A stretch of DNA of 64,000 bases from Synechococcus sp. M16CYN (lineage in GTDB: Bacteria > Cyanobacteriota > Cyanobacteriia > PCC-6307 > Cyanobiaceae): NCBI RefSeq assembly GCF_040371545.1, contig NZ_AP029048.1:248001-312000 (forward strand). Direction: 5' to 3'. Positions 62,667-64,000 of the stretch are shown here, one piece after another; within the stretch, counting starts at the first letter, position 1; each line of letters opens with the position of its first letter. The position numbers were made by a program, and so were the translations under genes. The notes under the pieces were generated by a model. That model worked only from the letters and a program-made list of their open reading frames with translations, had not been told where the DNA came from and did no database searches.

Positions 62667-64000
62667 GTGACGGACTCGGCAACTAACCCTTTTGCTCAAG
62701 GAGCGGACCAGACACCTACTGGTCTGGATGACTTACTGGCATCTGTCCGCACAGGCGAAGACGAGCAACCCAAGAAGCTAGGGCGGAAGAAGAAGGTTGC
62801 CGCTGCCGAATCAGGACTGACCTTCTAGATCGGTCAGAAACTGACCCTCTCTCAACTGGAGTCGTTCCTTTGGAAGAGCGCGGACATATTGCGGGGAAGC
62901 ATGGATGCCTCGGAATTCAAGGACTACATCTTCGGGATGCTGTTCCTGAAGCGCCTGTCTGATGCCTTTGAGGAGGCACGGGAAGGGGTCATCGCCTATT
63001 ACCTGGGCAAGGGCAAATCCCAGTCAGAGGCAGAAAACCTTGCAGATAACCAGGATGAGTACGACAAGACCTTCTATGTGCCCGCGAAGGCGAGGTAGCA
63101 GAACCTCAAGGACCTCAAACATGACATTGGTGCAGAACTCAACAAGGCGACTGAGGCGATTGAAGAGCACAACAGAACCCTGGAAGGGGTGATGGTGTCC
63201 ATTGACTTCAATATCAAGAACAAACTCAACGACCGTAAACTCAGGGATCTGCTCTCCCACTACTCCACCTTCAGGTTGAGGAACGAGGACTTTGAGCGGG
63301 ACGATCTGCTGGGTGCTGCATACGAGTACCTGATCAAGATGTTTGCCGATTCAGCAGGCAAGAAGGGCGGCGAGTTTTACACGCCCAACGAGGTGGTCAA
63401 ACTCCTGGTGGCACTGCTGAAACCTCATGCAGGAATGCAGGTGTATGACCCCACCTGTGGATCAGGGGGCATGTTGATCCAGACCAAGAACTACCTGGCA
63501 AGTCATGGCGAGAACCCAGCAAACCTCCAGTTGTTCGGGCAGGAGATGAACCTGAGCACCTGGGCAATCTGCAAGTTGAACATGTTCCTGCACGGCATCA
63601 TCAGTGCCGACATCAGGAAAGGCGACACGCTTGGAGACCCTCAGCATGTGGAGAACGGAGAGATCAATCGTTTTGATCGGGTGGATTGCTAAACCTCCGT
63701 TCTCGCTGAAGAACTGGGGGCGGGACCTCGCTGAGAACGACGGATATGGGTGCTACCGCTGTGGGGTGCCGCCTAAAAATGTTGGCGACCTGGCATTCGT
63801 TCAGCAAATGATTTCGTCTCTGAACCAGGTGAGAATCATGGGTGTTGTCGTTCCTCATGGCGTTCTGTTCCGTGGTGGGCAGGAAGGGGATCTTGCAAGA
63901 CGACTTGATTGAAGCAGTGATCGGTCTGCCTTCAGGATTGTTCTACGGAACGGGGATCCCTGTAGCACTGCTGATCCTGAACAAGATAAAGAGTGTTGAA
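62667..64000 (+). pseudogene. hsdM: Broken type I restriction-modification methyltransferase gene (hsdM)
   Basis: HsdM is the N6-adenine methyltransferase subunit of type I systems. From a GTG at 62667 the frame reads DSATNPFAQGADQTPTGLDD and continues well, but has TAG at 62826-62828 where Glu is expected and TAG at 63096-63098 where Trp is expected (KARWQNLKD). The N6-methylase core follows: FADSAGKKGGEFYTPNEVVK and DPTCGSGGML. Near 63684 one extra G breaks the frame at the catalytic NPPF, which reads KPPF in the shifted frame. A further shift near 63885 restores the C-terminal reading (ILQDDLIEAVIGLPSGLFYG) to the window edge. Non-functional as it stands. Composition is more GC-rich than the island. 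Confidence 0.9.

Overview
The window is the origin-proximal core of a marine picocyanobacterium (Synechococcus/Prochlorococcus lineage) followed by an integrative island. The gene order dnaN, PRC-barrel, purL, purF, gyrA-like, TPR, queG, hpsJ-like, DUF502, nusB, ftsY, rsbU-type phosphatase, argH, rbp, dusA, msrB, grpE, dnaJ, tusA-like, rsgA, ybaB, murB, murC, gap2, thiL, cyclophilin, efp, accB, pdxA, epimerase is the order I recall from the start of picocyanobacterial chromosomes. This placement comes from gene order and protein similarity by memory, not from a search.

Layout. 1-7,406: uvrA (cut by the window edge), a decayed recN, an ABC1 kinase, a DUF1400 protein and thrC. 7,407-7,839: a non-coding stretch with DnaA-box-like 9-mers just before dnaN, a candidate replication origin. 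7,840-30,469: replication, purine, translation/secretion, arginine and chaperone genes in short operons. 30,470-31,669: a 1.2 kb, extremely AT-rich gene-free gap. 31,670-48,730: cell wall (murBC), gap2, thiL, efp/accB, pdxA, small hypotheticals, a serine-glyoxylate aminotransferase, cbiD and guaA, with several long non-coding stretches. Decay of recN, long gaps and a broken hsdM suggest ongoing gene loss; this is inference.

48,716-62,265 is an integrated element of about 13.5 kb. It sits at the 3' end of guaA and is bounded by a 16-bp direct repeat that re-creates the last codons of guaA. Paired arm-type repeats lie inside both ends. A tyrosine recombinase is at the left end and a serine recombinase at the right. 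Both recombinase promoters and one internal promoter share a motif, CGTAGAGA-ATCGT, which suggests one element-encoded regulator. Cargo includes two very acidic small proteins behind a duplicated two-hairpin RNA leader, a primase-like zinc protein, a chain of four overlapping small genes with ribbon-helix-helix-like proteins, a nucleotidylyltransferase and a small membrane protein resembling cyanophage genes, and a 1,250-residue cadherin/beta-propeller adhesin flanked by 61-bp direct repeats. I recognise no capsid, portal or terminase gene, so it looks more like a phage-satellite-type or tycheposon-like island than a prophage.

62,266-64,000 lies outside the repeat-bounded element and carries a type I DNA methyltransferase gene (hsdM) broken by two in-frame stops and two frameshifts, running off the window.
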